A DNA stretch of 64,000 nucleotides. It comes from Streptomyces sp. NBC_01439 (GTDB taxonomy: Bacteria > Actinomycetota > Actinomycetes > Streptomycetales > Streptomycetaceae). A program made the position numbers and the translations under genes. The stretch is from positions 5,743,001 through 5,807,000 of the forward strand of contig NZ_CP109487.1 of NCBI RefSeq assembly GCF_036227605.1, written 5' to 3'. Shown here in pieces: positions 44,004 to 52,540 of this stretch (positions are counted from its first letter, which is position 1; every line of letters begins with the position of its first letter). A model generated the notes under the pieces. That model was not told the origin of the DNA and ran no database searches. It saw only the letters and a program-made list of their open reading frames with translations.

Positions 44004-44654
44004 ATGTCCGCAGAACGTCAGATATCGGGGATGCTCCGGCAGATCGCCCGTCAGCAGGACGTCATCGAGATCGGCCCGCAGGGCTCCCGCCCGAAGGCGG
44101 CTGCCCTCGCGCACGTGGCGGAGCAGTACGGCTACGTGTACGGCTCGGCACACGCGACCGGGTACAAGGACGCGCAGATCCTCCTGCGGATGTACCGGGA
44201 CCCGAGCCCCGAGGCGCGCTCCCGCGAGGCGGCCACGCTGACCGCCCATCCGCGGGCGGGGATCGGCGGGACGGCGCCGGGGCTGGAGCCCGGGTCGCTG
44301 AAGCCCGTACCCGAAGCGGCCGGCGCCGTGGCCGTGCTGAAGGACCTCATCGCCTTCGACCTCGCGGCCCGCTTCGTCACCAGCCGGGGCCAGATGGTGC
44401 TGTGCTACCTCGGCTGCGTGCTCGTGACCGCGCTCCAGCTCGCCACCGGCCCGCTGGTCGAGGCGGTGGCCACCGGCGCGAGCCTCGTGGTGTTCCTGAC
44501 CGTGGCGCTGAAGGCGGGTCAGATCCACCGGGCGAAGCTGGCCCGGCGCCTGAGGGAAGCCGGGTTCTTCGCGGTGCGCGACGAGCAGGGCAGGCAGCGG
44601 TTCCTGCGCCCGGGGCAGCAGTTGCCGGGCCACGCGAACCCGTTCGCCGCCTGA
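44004..44654 (+). CDS. Membrane-associated hypothetical protein, 216 aa
   Basis: The N-terminal 120 residues are soluble and include a conserved-looking stretch AEQYGYVYGSAHATGYKDAQILLRMYRDPSP. Two TM segments follow (131-147 and 152-170), then a basic cytoplasmic tail with REAGFFAVRDEQGRQRFLRPGQ. Start ATG 44004 lies after GGGGGGAACGGG. It lies just upstream of the sugar nucleotidyltransferase, on the same strand with a 104-bp gap. I do not recognise a family. Confidence 0.6.
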   Translation: MSAERQISGMLRQIARQQDVIEIGPQGSRPKAAALAHVAEQYGYVYGSAHATGYKDAQILLRMYRDPSPEARSREAATLTAHPRAGIGGTAPGLEPGSLKPVPEAAGAVAVLKDLIAFDLAARFVTSRGQMVLCYLGCVLVTALQLATGPLVEAVATGASLVVFLTVALKAGQIHRAKLARRLREAGFFAVRDEQGRQRFLRPGQQLPGHANPFAA

Positions 44655-44758
44655 GGCCCCGGCCTGCGGCGCAGGCTGACGCACGCACCGCCCGTGGGGG
44701 GTACCCGCATGGGCTAAATTTGGACCTTCGTACGCCGGAATCGGTTGGGGAGAACGCA

Positions 44759-45841
44759 ATGACGGAAGCGATCCTGCTGGTCGGCGGACAAGGGACGCGC
44801 CTGCGCCCCGTGACGGTGAACACGCCCAAGCCGATGGTCCCCACGGCCGGCGTCCCGTTCCTCGCCCACCAGATAGCCAGGGCCGCCGCCGCCGGTGTCA
44901 CGCACATCGTGATGGCCACCTGCTACCTCGCCGAGGTCTTCGAGCCCTACTTCGGCGACGGATCCGACTTCGGCCTCAGCCTCGAATACGTGGTCGAGGA
45001 CGAGCCCCTCGGTACCGGCGGCGCCATCCGCAACGCCGGAGAGCGCCTGACCGGCGGCCCGGACTCCTCCGTCCTCGTCTTCAACGGCGACATCCTCACC
45101 GGCCTGGACATCGCCGGGCTGGTCGAGTCGCACGAGGCGGCCGACGCCGACGTCTCCCTGCATCTGGTCCGGGTCGAGGACCCGCGCGCCTTCGGCCTGG
45201 TCCCCACCGACTCCGAGGGGCGGGTACTGGCCTTCACCGAGAAGCCGCAGACCCCCGAGGAGATCATCACCGACCAGATCAACGCCGGCTGCTACGTCTT
45301 CCGCCGCAGCGTGATCGACGCCATCCCGGCCGGCCGCCCGGTCTCCGTCGAGCGCGAGACCTTCCCCGGCCTGCTCGCCGCCGGGGCCAAGCTGCACGGC
45401 GTCACCGAGAACACCTACTGGATGGACCTCGGCAAGCCCGAGTCGATCATCCAGGCCTCCGCCGACCTCGTACGCGGCGTGGTCTCCTCCCCGGCCGTCC
45501 CCGGACGCCGCGGCGAGTCCCTGGTCCTGCCCGGCGCCGAGGTGGCCGCCGGGGCCAAGCTGTCCGGGGGCACCGTCGTGGGCGCGGGCGCCCGGATCGG
45601 GGCCGGAGCGGTCGTCCAGGGCTCCATCGTCCTCGACGGCGCCGTCATCGGCCCGGACGCCCAGGTGAACGCCAGCCTGATCGGCGCCCGCGCCGCGGTC
45701 GGCGCGCGGACCGTCCTCGACGCCGTCGTCATCGGCGACGGCGCCACCGTGGGGGCCGACAACGAACTGCGCGCCGGCGCCCGCGTGTGGTGCGACGCGC
45801 AGTTGCCCGCCGCCGCCGTCCGCTTCTCCCCGGACGCCTGA
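44759..45841 (+). CDS. Sugar-phosphate nucleotidyltransferase (mannose-1-phosphate guanylyltransferase-like)
   Basis: Makes an activated nucleotide sugar. The 360-residue protein has an N-terminal transferase domain with GGQGTRLRPVTVNTPKPMVP (nucleotide binding), FNGDILTGLD (metal) and FTEKP, and a C-terminal left-handed beta-helix of hexapeptide repeats from about 250 to 345 (GAKLSGGTVVGAGARIGAGAV). This layout fits GDP-mannose pyrophosphorylase. Substrate choice is by overall resemblance and less sure than the fold. Start ATG 44759 follows GGGGAGAACG. Confidence 0.87.
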   Translation: MTEAILLVGGQGTRLRPVTVNTPKPMVPTAGVPFLAHQIARAAAAGVTHIVMATCYLAEVFEPYFGDGSDFGLSLEYVVEDEPLGTGGAIRNAGERLTGGPDSSVLVFNGDILTGLDIAGLVESHEAADADVSLHLVRVEDPRAFGLVPTDSEGRVLAFTEKPQTPEEIITDQINAGCYVFRRSVIDAIPAGRPVSVERETFPGLLAAGAKLHGVTENTYWMDLGKPESIIQASADLVRGVVSSPAVPGRRGESLVLPGAEVAAGAKLSGGTVVGAGARIGAGAVVQGSIVLDGAVIGPDAQVNASLIGARAAVGARTVLDAVVIGDGATVGADNELRAGARVWCDAQLPAAAVRFSPDA

Positions 45842-45875
45842 ATCCAGGCCCGGGGAGGCGGGGAGGCCGCCGGCG

Positions 45876-47195
45876 TCAGTTGCCGCGGACGGTGACCTTC
45901 TCGTCGTTCTGGATCTGCTTCACCAACTGCTGCACCTTCGCCTTGTCCCAGACGAGGTTGCCGCCGCGCTGGCCGGAGATCGGCATGTTCATCGACACGC
46001 CGTCACCGCCGTTGACGCCCTTCATCGCGAAGAACATCTGGCCCATGTCGTACAGGCCCATGTCCTTGTCCACGATGAGGGTGTCCAGGCCCGCGCCCAG
46101 CATCGGGTAGAGCGCGAACGGGTTGAGGATCGTCGACGGCGTCGCGGCCTGGCTGGCCAGCGCCGACAAGAACTTCTGCTGGTTCTTCGTCCGCTGGAGG
46201 TCGGACTCGGCGAAGGCGTACCGGGTCCGTACGAAGGCCAGGGACTGCTCGCCGTTCAGGGTCTGCTTGCCGGCCTTGAAGTCGGCGCCCGACTTCTCGT
46301 CCTTGAAGCCCTCCTCGATGTTCAGCTCCACGCCGCCCAGCGCGTCCACGATGTTCGCGAAGCCGGCGAAGCCGATCTCCGCGTAGTGGTCGATGCGCAG
46401 GCCCGTGTTGTGTTCCACCGTCCGCACGAGCAGCTCGGGGCCGTCCTCCGCGTACGCGGCGTTGAGCTTGACCCGCCGCCCCTGCGCGGGGAACGTCTTG
46501 CCGGACTGGGAGCCGACGAAGGAGGGGATCTCCACGTCAGAGTCGCGCGGCAGCGAGATCATGGTGTTCCCGCTGGAGCACTTCGCCAGGATCATCATCG
46601 AGTCGGTCCGCTTGCCCTCGGCCGAGCCCGTGTGGAGCTTCTTCTTCTCCTCGTCGGACATCCCCTCGCGGCTGTCGGAGCCCACGATCAGGTACGTCGT
46701 GCAGTCGCCCTCCTTCGGGCGCTCGATGACCTTGGAGAGGTCCACCTCGCGGCGCACCTTGGAGTCGGCCCAGAAGTAGGTGGCGACGGAGGTCACCAGG
46801 AGCGCGGAGACCAGCACGATCGAGCCGACCTTGATCCGCTTGCGCCAGTCCGGCGCGGGACCGGGCGCCCGCCCGGGGCGGCCGGGCCCGGACGGCCCGC
46901 CGGGGCCTCCCGGACCGCCCGGAGCACCGCCCTGCGGAGCCCCGTAGACCTGGCCGGTGTTGTAGCCGCTGTCGTAACCGCCGTACGTGTCGTGGCCGCC
47001 CGCCTGCTGCGGGGGTACGCCGTACGCGGGCGGCGGGCCCGCCGGGCGTTGCGGGCGCGGGGGCTGCGCGGGCCGAGGAGGCTGCTGCGGCTGCGGCTGC
47101 CGCTGGATGTGCCGCATCCGCTGCACGCCCTCGGGCTGCGGCTGCGCGCTGCCGCGCCCGTACGCGTCGTCACGACCTTCTGGCCAGTCATTCAT
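45876..47195 (-). CDS. LCP family protein 1 (LytR-CpsA-Psr)
   Basis: An enzyme of the class that transfers lipid-linked glycopolymers to peptidoglycan. The 439 residues comprise a long Gln/Pro/Gly-rich cytoplasmic N-terminus (1-118), one TM helix (122-142) and an extracellular LCP domain (about 160-439) with the conserved KRTDSMMILAK, SLPRDSDVEIP, NAAYAEDGPELLVRTVE, VDALGGVEL and FVRTRYAFAESDLQRTKNQQKFL blocks. It has no LytR_C domain. Converges with the nucleotidyltransferase gene and diverges from the thioesterase gene. Confidence 0.93.
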   Translation of the reverse strand: MNDWPEGRDDAYGRGSAQPQPEGVQRMRHIQRQPQPQQPPRPAQPPRPQRPAGPPPAYGVPPQQAGGHDTYGGYDSGYNTGQVYGAPQGGAPGGPGGPGGPSGPGRPGRAPGPAPDWRKRIKVGSIVLVSALLVTSVATYFWADSKVRREVDLSKVIERPKEGDCTTYLIVGSDSREGMSDEEKKKLHTGSAEGKRTDSMMILAKCSSGNTMISLPRDSDVEIPSFVGSQSGKTFPAQGRRVKLNAAYAEDGPELLVRTVEHNTGLRIDHYAEIGFAGFANIVDALGGVELNIEEGFKDEKSGADFKAGKQTLNGEQSLAFVRTRYAFAESDLQRTKNQQKFLSALASQAATPSTILNPFALYPMLGAGLDTLIVDKDMGLYDMGQMFFAMKGVNGGDGVSMNMPISGQRGGNLVWDKAKVQQLVKQIQNDEKVTVRGN

Positions 47196-47397
47196 GCGCC
47201 CAAGAATGCCTGCCCGGGTGCGTGCTCCGACAGCCCGGTCCGCATTCCGTTCCGCTGCTGTTGCAGAGCTGATGCCTCCACGGGCCATCTCGACGGTGAC
47301 GCGTCGGTCGGGCCGGGCCCGCGACACCCGCCGCGCACGCACCGGGCACCCGCTCCCCGATCCGGCCCGACCGACAAGACACCCCTAAGGTGTCCGT

Positions 47398-47934
47398 ATG
47401 ACACAGATACCGGGCGAGCTGCCCGGGAAGCCCACCGCAGCCTCCCGGACGACCCTCAGCCACATCATGACCGCCAACGACACCAACCTCCTCGGCACGG
47501 TGCACGGTGGTGTGATCATGAAGCTGGTGGACGACGCGGCGGGCGCCGTGGCCGGCCGCCACTCCGGCGGCCCGGCGGTCACCGCCTCCATGGACGAGAT
47601 GGCCTTCCTCGCACCCGTGCGCGTGGGCGACCTCGTCCACGTGAAGGCCCAGTGCAACTGGACCGGCCGCTCCTCCATGGAGATCGGCGTACGCGTCCTC
47701 GCGGAGCGGTGGAACGAGTCCACCCCCGCCACCCAGGTCGGCACCGCCTACCTCGTCTTCGCCGCGGTCGACGCCGACGGCAAGCCCCGCGAGGTCCCGC
47801 CCGTCCTCCCGGAGACGGAGCAGGACGAGCGGCGCTACCAGGAGGCCCAGATCCGCCGCACCCACCGGCTCGCCCGCCGCCAGGCGATCATGGCGCTGCG
47901 CGAGGAGCGGGCGGCCCAGGGCTTCGACGACTGA
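47398..47934 (+). CDS. Hotdog-fold acyl-CoA thioesterase
   Basis: A 178-residue acyl-CoA hydrolase of the cytosolic ACOT/YciA type. It has MTANDTNLLGTVHGGVIMKLVDDAAG, where the Asn and Asp/Gly positions form the active site, then SMDEMAFLAPVRVGDLV and a basic helical C-terminus. It is located between two LCP genes transcribed in the other direction. No functional link to wall assembly is evident. Confidence 0.9.
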   Translation: MTQIPGELPGKPTAASRTTLSHIMTANDTNLLGTVHGGVIMKLVDDAAGAVAGRHSGGPAVTASMDEMAFLAPVRVGDLVHVKAQCNWTGRSSMEIGVRVLAERWNESTPATQVGTAYLVFAAVDADGKPREVPPVLPETEQDERRYQEAQIRRTHRLARRQAIMALREERAAQGFDD

Positions 47935-47955
47935 CGCCGAGGCCGTCCCGAACCC

Positions 47956-49458
47956 TCAGTCCCCGCAGACCACCTGGTCGCCGGTGACCACCCCGAAGGC
48001 GCCCCGGTAGGGGTCCTCGGCGCGCACCGGCACCACCTTGCGGTAGTCCGCGCCCGCGATCACCAACACCGTCCGGCCCTGGCCCGCCACCGCCCGCAGT
48101 TCGCTGCCCGGCAGCGCGGTCGCCACCGAGCGGGCGGAGCGGTCCCAACGCGGGTCGTACGTGATCACCGTGCGCTTGACCTCGCGGCTGGCCCCGTTGC
48201 CCGGGGCCCGGGTCGTGTCGAAGCCGGTGGCGCGCAGCGCGGCGTCCACCCGGCCGCCCATTCCGTCGATCCGGGTGCCGTTCTCCACCTGCACGCGGAC
48301 CTCGCGCGGGGGCACGTCCACCGGCACCGCCGAGGGCGGGCCGCCGGCGGCCTTCCCGGGCCGGGCGGGGGCGAGCGGCCGGTCCTCGCGCAGCGCCTCG
48401 AACAGCTTGGCCGCCTTCGGCTCGTCCCACTTCACGGTGGACCCGATGCCCTTGACGGGGAAGGAGGGGCTGCCGATGGGCACCGAGGCGAACTCCGAGG
48501 AGGACGGGGTGAAGTCCCGCATCGCCTGCCCGAGGGCCAGCATCTGCTCCGAGCCGAAGTCCTTGTCGGCCCGGACGGACCCGAGGAGGGTGGAGCTGAC
48601 CTCCTTGAACTTCACCGGGTTCAGCAGCACCCCGCCCCCGGTCGCCTGCTTGATCAGGGCGGCGACGAACCGCTGCTGGCGCTGCATCCGGCCGAGGTCG
48701 GAAGCCCCGTCGACGTGGCGCGAGCGCACGTACTGCAGGGCCTGTCCACCGCTGAGGCGGTGGTTGCCCGGCAACAGGTCGAGTCCGGTGTTGCGGTCCC
48801 GCATGGTCTTGGCCGTGCAGATCTCCACGCCGCCCATCGCGTCGACCGTCTTCATGAAGCTGGTGAAGTCGACCTCCAGGTAGTGGTCGATCTTCACCCG
48901 GGTCATGTTCTCTACGGTCCGCACGGTCAGGTTGGGCCCGCCCTCCGCGTACGCCGCGTTCAGCCGTACGGGGTGGGCCTTGTGCGCCTTGCCGGTGACG
49001 AGGTCCCGGTGCGCGGGCACCTCGGCGAAGCTGTCGCGGGGCAGACTGATCACGCTGGCCCGTTCCTTGTCGGCCGACAGGTGCACCAGCATGATCGTGT
49101 CCGTGCAGTGGCAGGGCGCGCCGCCCAGGCGGTACTCGCGCTTCTCCTCCGGGGAGACCTTCTCCCGCCCGTCGGTGCCCACCAGCAGGAAGTTGAGGCC
49201 GTGTCCGGCCTGCGGGCGGTTCTTCATGTCCTTGAACGGGTCCACCCGTTCGATCCCGGTGTCCAGACCGGTCATCACGGCGTGCCCGACGGCCCCGGAG
49301 CCGAGCACCACCACCGACAGCCCGGCCGCGAGCCGTACGCCCCACCGGGGCCGCCCCTTCCGGTGCCGGGCGCGGCAGCCTCCGCCGCGTCGGGCGGGCT
49401 GCGGCCGGGGCGGCCCGTCAGGACGGGCGGGACGGTGCGGCTGGGGCACGGTGGACAC
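47956..49458 (-). CDS. LCP family protein 2 with C-terminal LytR_C domain
   Basis: A 500-residue protein: basic Pro-rich N-terminus (1-40), TM helix (41-60), LCP domain (about 80-330) with LLVGTDGREK, CTDTIMLVHL, SLPRDSFAEVP, NAAYAEGGPNLTVRTVE and YVRSRHVDGASDLGRMQRQQRFV, and a C-terminal LytR_C domain (about 385-495, VQVENGTRIDGMGGRV). The conserved Arg and Asp residues that coordinate the polyprenyl pyrophosphate are kept. Faces the glycosyltransferase gene across a 166-bp divergent promoter region. Confidence 0.92.
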   Translation of the reverse strand: MSTVPQPHRPARPDGPPRPQPARRGGGCRARHRKGRPRWGVRLAAGLSVVVLGSGAVGHAVMTGLDTGIERVDPFKDMKNRPQAGHGLNFLLVGTDGREKVSPEEKREYRLGGAPCHCTDTIMLVHLSADKERASVISLPRDSFAEVPAHRDLVTGKAHKAHPVRLNAAYAEGGPNLTVRTVENMTRVKIDHYLEVDFTSFMKTVDAMGGVEICTAKTMRDRNTGLDLLPGNHRLSGGQALQYVRSRHVDGASDLGRMQRQQRFVAALIKQATGGGVLLNPVKFKEVSSTLLGSVRADKDFGSEQMLALGQAMRDFTPSSSEFASVPIGSPSFPVKGIGSTVKWDEPKAAKLFEALREDRPLAPARPGKAAGGPPSAVPVDVPPREVRVQVENGTRIDGMGGRVDAALRATGFDTTRAPGNGASREVKRTVITYDPRWDRSARSVATALPGSELRAVAGQGRTVLVIAGADYRKVVPVRAEDPYRGAFGVVTGDQVVCGD

Positions 49459-49624
49459 CTCCGCGGGGGCAGCAGGGAGACCGGCCGGGGCACTGACCGG
49501 ATCGGCCGATTCGGCAGAACAGTAGGCCCATACGATCAGCAGCTGTCCTTACCGATCGCTCGGCGCGCACCCGGTTCCCCCGTACGCGGTAACGTGACAC
49601 CGATACCCGACCTTGAAGGACCAC

Positions 49625-50650
49625 ATGCCCGCCCAGCAGCCCGCAGTCTCGGTGATCATGCCGGTGCTCGACGAGGAGCACTACCTCCGCGATTCCGTCC
49701 GCCACATCCTGGAGCAGGAGTACGCGGGCGAGATGGAGGTGGTGATCGCACTCGGGCCGTCCACGGACCGCACCGACGAGATCGCCGCCGAACTCGTCGC
49801 CGAGGATCCCCGAGTCCACACCGTCCCGAATCCCACCGGCCGGACCCCGGCGGCGCTCAACGCCGCCATCAAGGCCTCGCGCCACCCGATCGTGGTGCGC
49901 GTCGACGGCCACGGCATGCTCTCGCCGAACTACATCGCCACCGCCGTGCGCCTCCTGGAGGAGACCGGCGCCCAGAACGTCGGCGGCATCATGCACGCCG
50001 AGGGCGAGAACGCCTGGGAAGAGGCCGTCGCCGCCGCGATGACCTCGAAGATCGGTGTCGGCAACGCGCCGTTCCACACCGGCGGCCAGGCGGGACCGGC
50101 CGAGACCGTCTACCTCGGAGTCTTCCGCCGCGAAGCGCTGGAACAGCAGGGCGGCTACAACGAGGAGTTCATCCGTGCCCAGGACTGGGAGCTGAACTTC
50201 CGCATCCGTGAGGCCGGCGGTCTGATCTGGTTCTCGCCGGAGCTGATGGTCCAGTACCGTCCGCGCCGCTCCGTACGGGCCCTGGCCAAGCAGTACAAGG
50301 ACTACGGGCGCTGGCGGCACGTGGTGGCCCGCTACCACTCGGGCTCCATCAACCTGCGCTACCTGGCCCCGCCGACCCTCGTCTGCGCGATCGCCGCGAG
50401 CGTGGTCGTGGGCGTGACCGTCTCCCCCCTGGGCTTCCTCCTCCCGGCCGGCTACCTCGCGGCGATCACCGCGGGCTCCGTACCGGCGGGCAAGGGGCTC
50501 GGGATCAAGGCCCGGGCGCAGATCCCCGTCGCCCTGGCGACCATGCACCTGAGCTGGGGCTTCGGCTTCCTGACGAGCCCTCGGGCGCTGGCGAACAAGG
50601 TCATCGCGAGCCGCCGTCCGGCCGTGCAGCGGGACTCCTCGCAGGTCTGA
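49625..50650 (+). CDS. Family 2 glycosyltransferase with C-terminal membrane segments
   Basis: A 341-residue inverting glycosyltransferase. The GT-A domain has VSVIMPVLDEEHYL, LGPSTDRTDEIA and RVDGHGML, the last in place of a DxD metal motif. LGVFRREALEQQGGYNEEF and AQDWELNFRIREAGG include the ED/DW acceptor motif. Two to three hydrophobic segments lie at about 245-300. The layout resembles ExoA-type exopolysaccharide transferases. ATG 49625 is preferred over TTG 49613. It sits among LCP genes, which suggests it extends the lipid-linked polymer they attach. Confidence 0.88.
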   Translation: MPAQQPAVSVIMPVLDEEHYLRDSVRHILEQEYAGEMEVVIALGPSTDRTDEIAAELVAEDPRVHTVPNPTGRTPAALNAAIKASRHPIVVRVDGHGMLSPNYIATAVRLLEETGAQNVGGIMHAEGENAWEEAVAAAMTSKIGVGNAPFHTGGQAGPAETVYLGVFRREALEQQGGYNEEFIRAQDWELNFRIREAGGLIWFSPELMVQYRPRRSVRALAKQYKDYGRWRHVVARYHSGSINLRYLAPPTLVCAIAASVVVGVTVSPLGFLLPAGYLAAITAGSVPAGKGLGIKARAQIPVALATMHLSWGFGFLTSPRALANKVIASRRPAVQRDSSQV

Positions 50651-50660
50651 GACGTACGAA

Positions 50661-50709
50661 GGGGCCCGGCCCGGGGGGTGCGCACCGTCGCAGCCGCCGG
50701 GCCGGCCCC
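50661..50709. terminator. Bidirectional terminator hairpin
   Basis: GGGGCCCGGCCCGG (50661-50674) pairs with CCGGGCCGGCCCC (50697-50709) with one bulge, between the convergent glycosyltransferase and LCP3 genes. Confidence 0.7.
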
Positions 50710-50723
50710 CTTTCACGTGCGCG

Positions 50724-52481
50724 CTACCAGGTGAAGCCCGGCTGGATCGCCATGCAGGCGCCCTCGTTGTCGCCGTTGAGCGCGTGGGCCGAGGTTGGGG
50801 CCACGGTCGGGGCGGGCGGCGGCGGGGTGGGCGCGTTGCCGGTGCGCCAGTCCTTGCCCACGTACAGGGTGATCCCGGAGACCTCCTCGGACTTCTGCAC
50901 CGAGGAGGCGGGCAGGCCCAGGGCGGTGGCCACGACACCCGCGTCGGCCGCTTGGGCGTCCGTGGCGTAGCGGACGACCGTGGTGTCCTCGGCGCCGGTC
51001 TGGGTGTCGGCGGTGGCCTTGGTGAAGCCCTTGCCGGTCAGCAGCGAGGCCACCTCGTTCGCCCGGTTCTTGACGCGGGTCTCGGCGCCGGCCTTGCCGC
51101 TCGTGGCGTTGCGGACGGCGACCGCGATATTCGCGGCAGCCGCGCCCGGTGCCGTGGTCGGTGCCGTGGTGGGGGCCGTGGTGGGGGCCGTGGTGGGTGA
51201 CGTACTCGGGGCGGCCGGCGTCGGCGTTCCCGCGGACGCGGACGCGGAGGCGCCCGGGGACGGCGAGGCGCCCTCCGCCGGGGTCCCGGAGCCCTTGCCG
51301 TCGAGCGCGATGTCCTCGCGGACCATCCGGAACACGGCCTCGGCCTCGTCCGCCATGGGCTCGACCCGACCGTCCAGGCCGGGCTTGGTGCTGTAGACCC
51401 ACGGCATGGTGGTCATGGTGATCCGGCCCGGGGGAACCTTCTTGAGCTCCATGCTCAGGTCGTACAGCTTGTCGATCTTGTCCAGCCCGGGGTCCACGAC
51501 CATGGCCTCGATCGCCGCCTGCGCCAGGCTGTTGAGCTTCACCGGGTTGGTGAGCTTGGCGTTCTTGCGGAACTCGCGGGACATCGACGTCATGTACTGG
51601 TGCTGGGCATGGGTGCGGCCGATGTCGGTGCCGTCCTCGAAGCCGTAACGGGTGCGCAGCCACTGCAGGGCCTGCTCGCCCTGGATGACGCTCGTGCCCT
51701 TGGGCAGCTTCAGGCCGGAGCCCTTGCCGTCACGGGTGCGGGAGTGGACGTTCTCCTCCACGCAGACCGGGACGCCGCCGATGGCGTCCGCCATCGAGAC
51801 CACGCCCTTGAAGTCGATCATCATGAAGTGATCGATGGGGATCTTGGTCAGTTCTTGCCAGGTGGCGACCGTGCAGCCCGGACCGCCGCGCTGCAGGGAC
51901 TCGTTGGTCTGCACGAGGCCCTTGCTGGCGGGGTGCACCTTGCCGGCAGGCTCGGTGCACTTGGGCATCATCAGCATCGTGTCGCGCGGCATCGAGACGA
52001 CCGACATGTTGCTGCGGTCCGCGGACAGGTGCAGCAGCATCTGCACGTCCGCCAGCGGCGGGCCGTCGAAGGTGTCCGTGGCCCCGCCCAGGGCCTGGTT
52101 CGCCGCGTCGTCGCGCGCGTCGGAACCGATCAGCAGGATGTTCAGCGGGGTCTGCCCGGAGGCGTTGGGCTTGGAACCGCCCAGTTTGGTCTCACCGAGG
52201 TTCAGCGCGTCCGTTTGGATGGCGCCGTTCAAGTGGCGGTAGTACAGGTATCCGGCGGCCGCCGTCCCGAGTATCAGCAGGGACAGCACGGAGGCCGTCC
52301 AGCGCAGCACGCGCCGCCGGCCCTGCCTGCGGGTGGGGCCGCTGCCGGCCTCCGGGCGGCCCGCCCCGGAGCCGCCCCGCTGTGGGGGCACCGTGCCGGA
52401 CGCCGCCGCCCCGCCGCCGGATATCTCCTCCCCGGCTGCCTGGGCGTTCGCCCCCTCCCCTCGCACGCTGCTGCGCCTCAC
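50724..52481 (-). CDS. LCP family protein 3 with LytR_C domain
   Basis: A 585-residue protein starting at GTG 52481 after GGGGGACGT. It has a cytoplasmic Gly/Ser tail (1-59), TM helix (60-81), LCP domain (about 110-400, LLIGSDARDD, SMPRDTMLMMP, MADAIGGVPVCV, LRTRYGFEDGTDIGRTHAQHQYM), a linker with four TTAP repeats, and a LytR_C domain (about 470-560). The C-terminus ends in a Trp that is predicted extracellular. The linker is encoded by 12-bp tandem repeats around 51150-51200, a potential site of length variation. Confidence 0.92.
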   Translation of the reverse strand: MRRSSVRGEGANAQAAGEEISGGGAAASGTVPPQRGGSGAGRPEAGSGPTRRQGRRRVLRWTASVLSLLILGTAAAGYLYYRHLNGAIQTDALNLGETKLGGSKPNASGQTPLNILLIGSDARDDAANQALGGATDTFDGPPLADVQMLLHLSADRSNMSVVSMPRDTMLMMPKCTEPAGKVHPASKGLVQTNESLQRGGPGCTVATWQELTKIPIDHFMMIDFKGVVSMADAIGGVPVCVEENVHSRTRDGKGSGLKLPKGTSVIQGEQALQWLRTRYGFEDGTDIGRTHAQHQYMTSMSREFRKNAKLTNPVKLNSLAQAAIEAMVVDPGLDKIDKLYDLSMELKKVPPGRITMTTMPWVYSTKPGLDGRVEPMADEAEAVFRMVREDIALDGKGSGTPAEGASPSPGASASASAGTPTPAAPSTSPTTAPTTAPTTAPTTAPGAAAANIAVAVRNATSGKAGAETRVKNRANEVASLLTGKGFTKATADTQTGAEDTTVVRYATDAQAADAGVVATALGLPASSVQKSEEVSGITLYVGKDWRTGNAPTPPPPAPTVAPTSAHALNGDNEGACMAIQPGFTW

Positions 52482-52540
52482 ACGTCCCCCTCAAGATCCT
52501 TCTTGGTCAACAGAGCGCCGGTGTCACCGGCCGAGTCCTG